From Candidatus Thiodictyon intracellulare (GTDB taxonomy: Bacteria > Pseudomonadota > Gammaproteobacteria > Chromatiales > Chromatiaceae), in assembly GCA_016292295.1 (NCBI GenBank), contig JADNEJ010000460.1, positions 1 to 7,000 of the forward strand: a stretch of DNA of 7,000 bases, read 5' to 3'. Made by a program: the position numbers and the translations under genes. Below the pieces are notes generated by a model. That model ran no database searches. It was not told the DNA's origin and was given only the letters and a program-made list of their open reading frames with translations. Positions 6,892-7,000 of this stretch are shown here, one piece after another. Within the stretch, counting starts at the first letter, position 1, and each line of letters begins with the position of its first letter.

Positions 6892-7000
6892 CTAGGCGGC
6901 CAGCGGCTTTCCCTGGTATGTCCAGCGGAAAGGCTTAGCCATCGCCTCATTGAAGTAGTCGATGAATTTTTTGATCTTATCGCATAGATCTTCGACCGAA
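6892..7000 (-). CDS. IS630-family transposase, C-terminal end (partial)
   Basis: The minus strand from the window edge encodes 35 residues ending at TAG (6894-6892). The stretch KIKKFIDYFNEAMAKPFRWT followed by YQGKPL is characteristic of the C-terminus of IS630/Tc1-type DDE transposases. The catalytic domain lies outside the window, so whether the element is intact is unknown. The IS end should lie within a few tens of bases left of the stop; a CTAG at 6854-6857 holds a TA that could be the target dinucleotide, but the terminal inverted repeat cannot be confirmed without the other end. Confidence 0.8.
   Translation of the reverse strand, partial: SVEDLCDKIKKFIDYFNEAMAKPFRWTYQGKPLAA

Overview
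The window looks like chromosomal DNA of a GC-rich gammaproteobacterium. The gene order glyA-nrdR-ribD-ribE next to a divergent ubiG, and the close fit of UbiG, GlyA, NrdR and RibD to gammaproteobacterial families, point there. A purple sulfur bacterium (Chromatiaceae) is a reasonable guess, but it is an inference that cannot be proven from the sequence alone.

Layout. Positions 1-594 (+) hold a Fer4_19/CDGSH iron-sulfur protein gene, cut at the window edge and broken by a frameshift. Positions 618-700 hold a small repeat-and-hairpin region between convergent genes. Positions 2126-664 (-) hold ubiG followed by a YciK-like short-chain dehydrogenase, coupled through a TGATG junction. Positions 2127-2282 form a divergent control region with a perfect GC-rich hairpin. 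Positions 2283-5233 (+) hold glyA, nrdR and ribD, tightly packed (a 3-base gap, then a GTGA overlap). Positions 5234-5431 separate ribD from ribE and hold a roughly concentric, imperfect foldback sequence with short inverted ends and flanking TAGGTTA repeats. Positions 5432-6091 (+) hold ribE.

Beyond ribE the order breaks down. The first 21 codons of a yaeQ-like gene start inside the ribE stop codon and end exactly where a 107-bp inverted repeat begins (arms 6154-6260 and 6368-6474, about 86% identical with no gaps). After the second arm comes an open frame with no usable upstream start, probably the 3' part of an unknown gene. The window closes with the C-terminal end of an IS630-family transposase on the minus strand. 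Positions 6092-6891 therefore contain no convincing intact gene.

Together the intact genes serve one-carbon/serine metabolism (GlyA), control of ribonucleotide reductase (NrdR), riboflavin synthesis (RibD, RibE) and ubiquinone synthesis (UbiG). The rest of the riboflavin cluster that usually follows ribE (ribBA, ribH, nusB) is not seen here; instead there is rearranged, repeat-rich DNA. No clear new defence or mobile system is visible. The most unusual items are the 107-bp inverted repeat and the foldback element between ribD and ribE.
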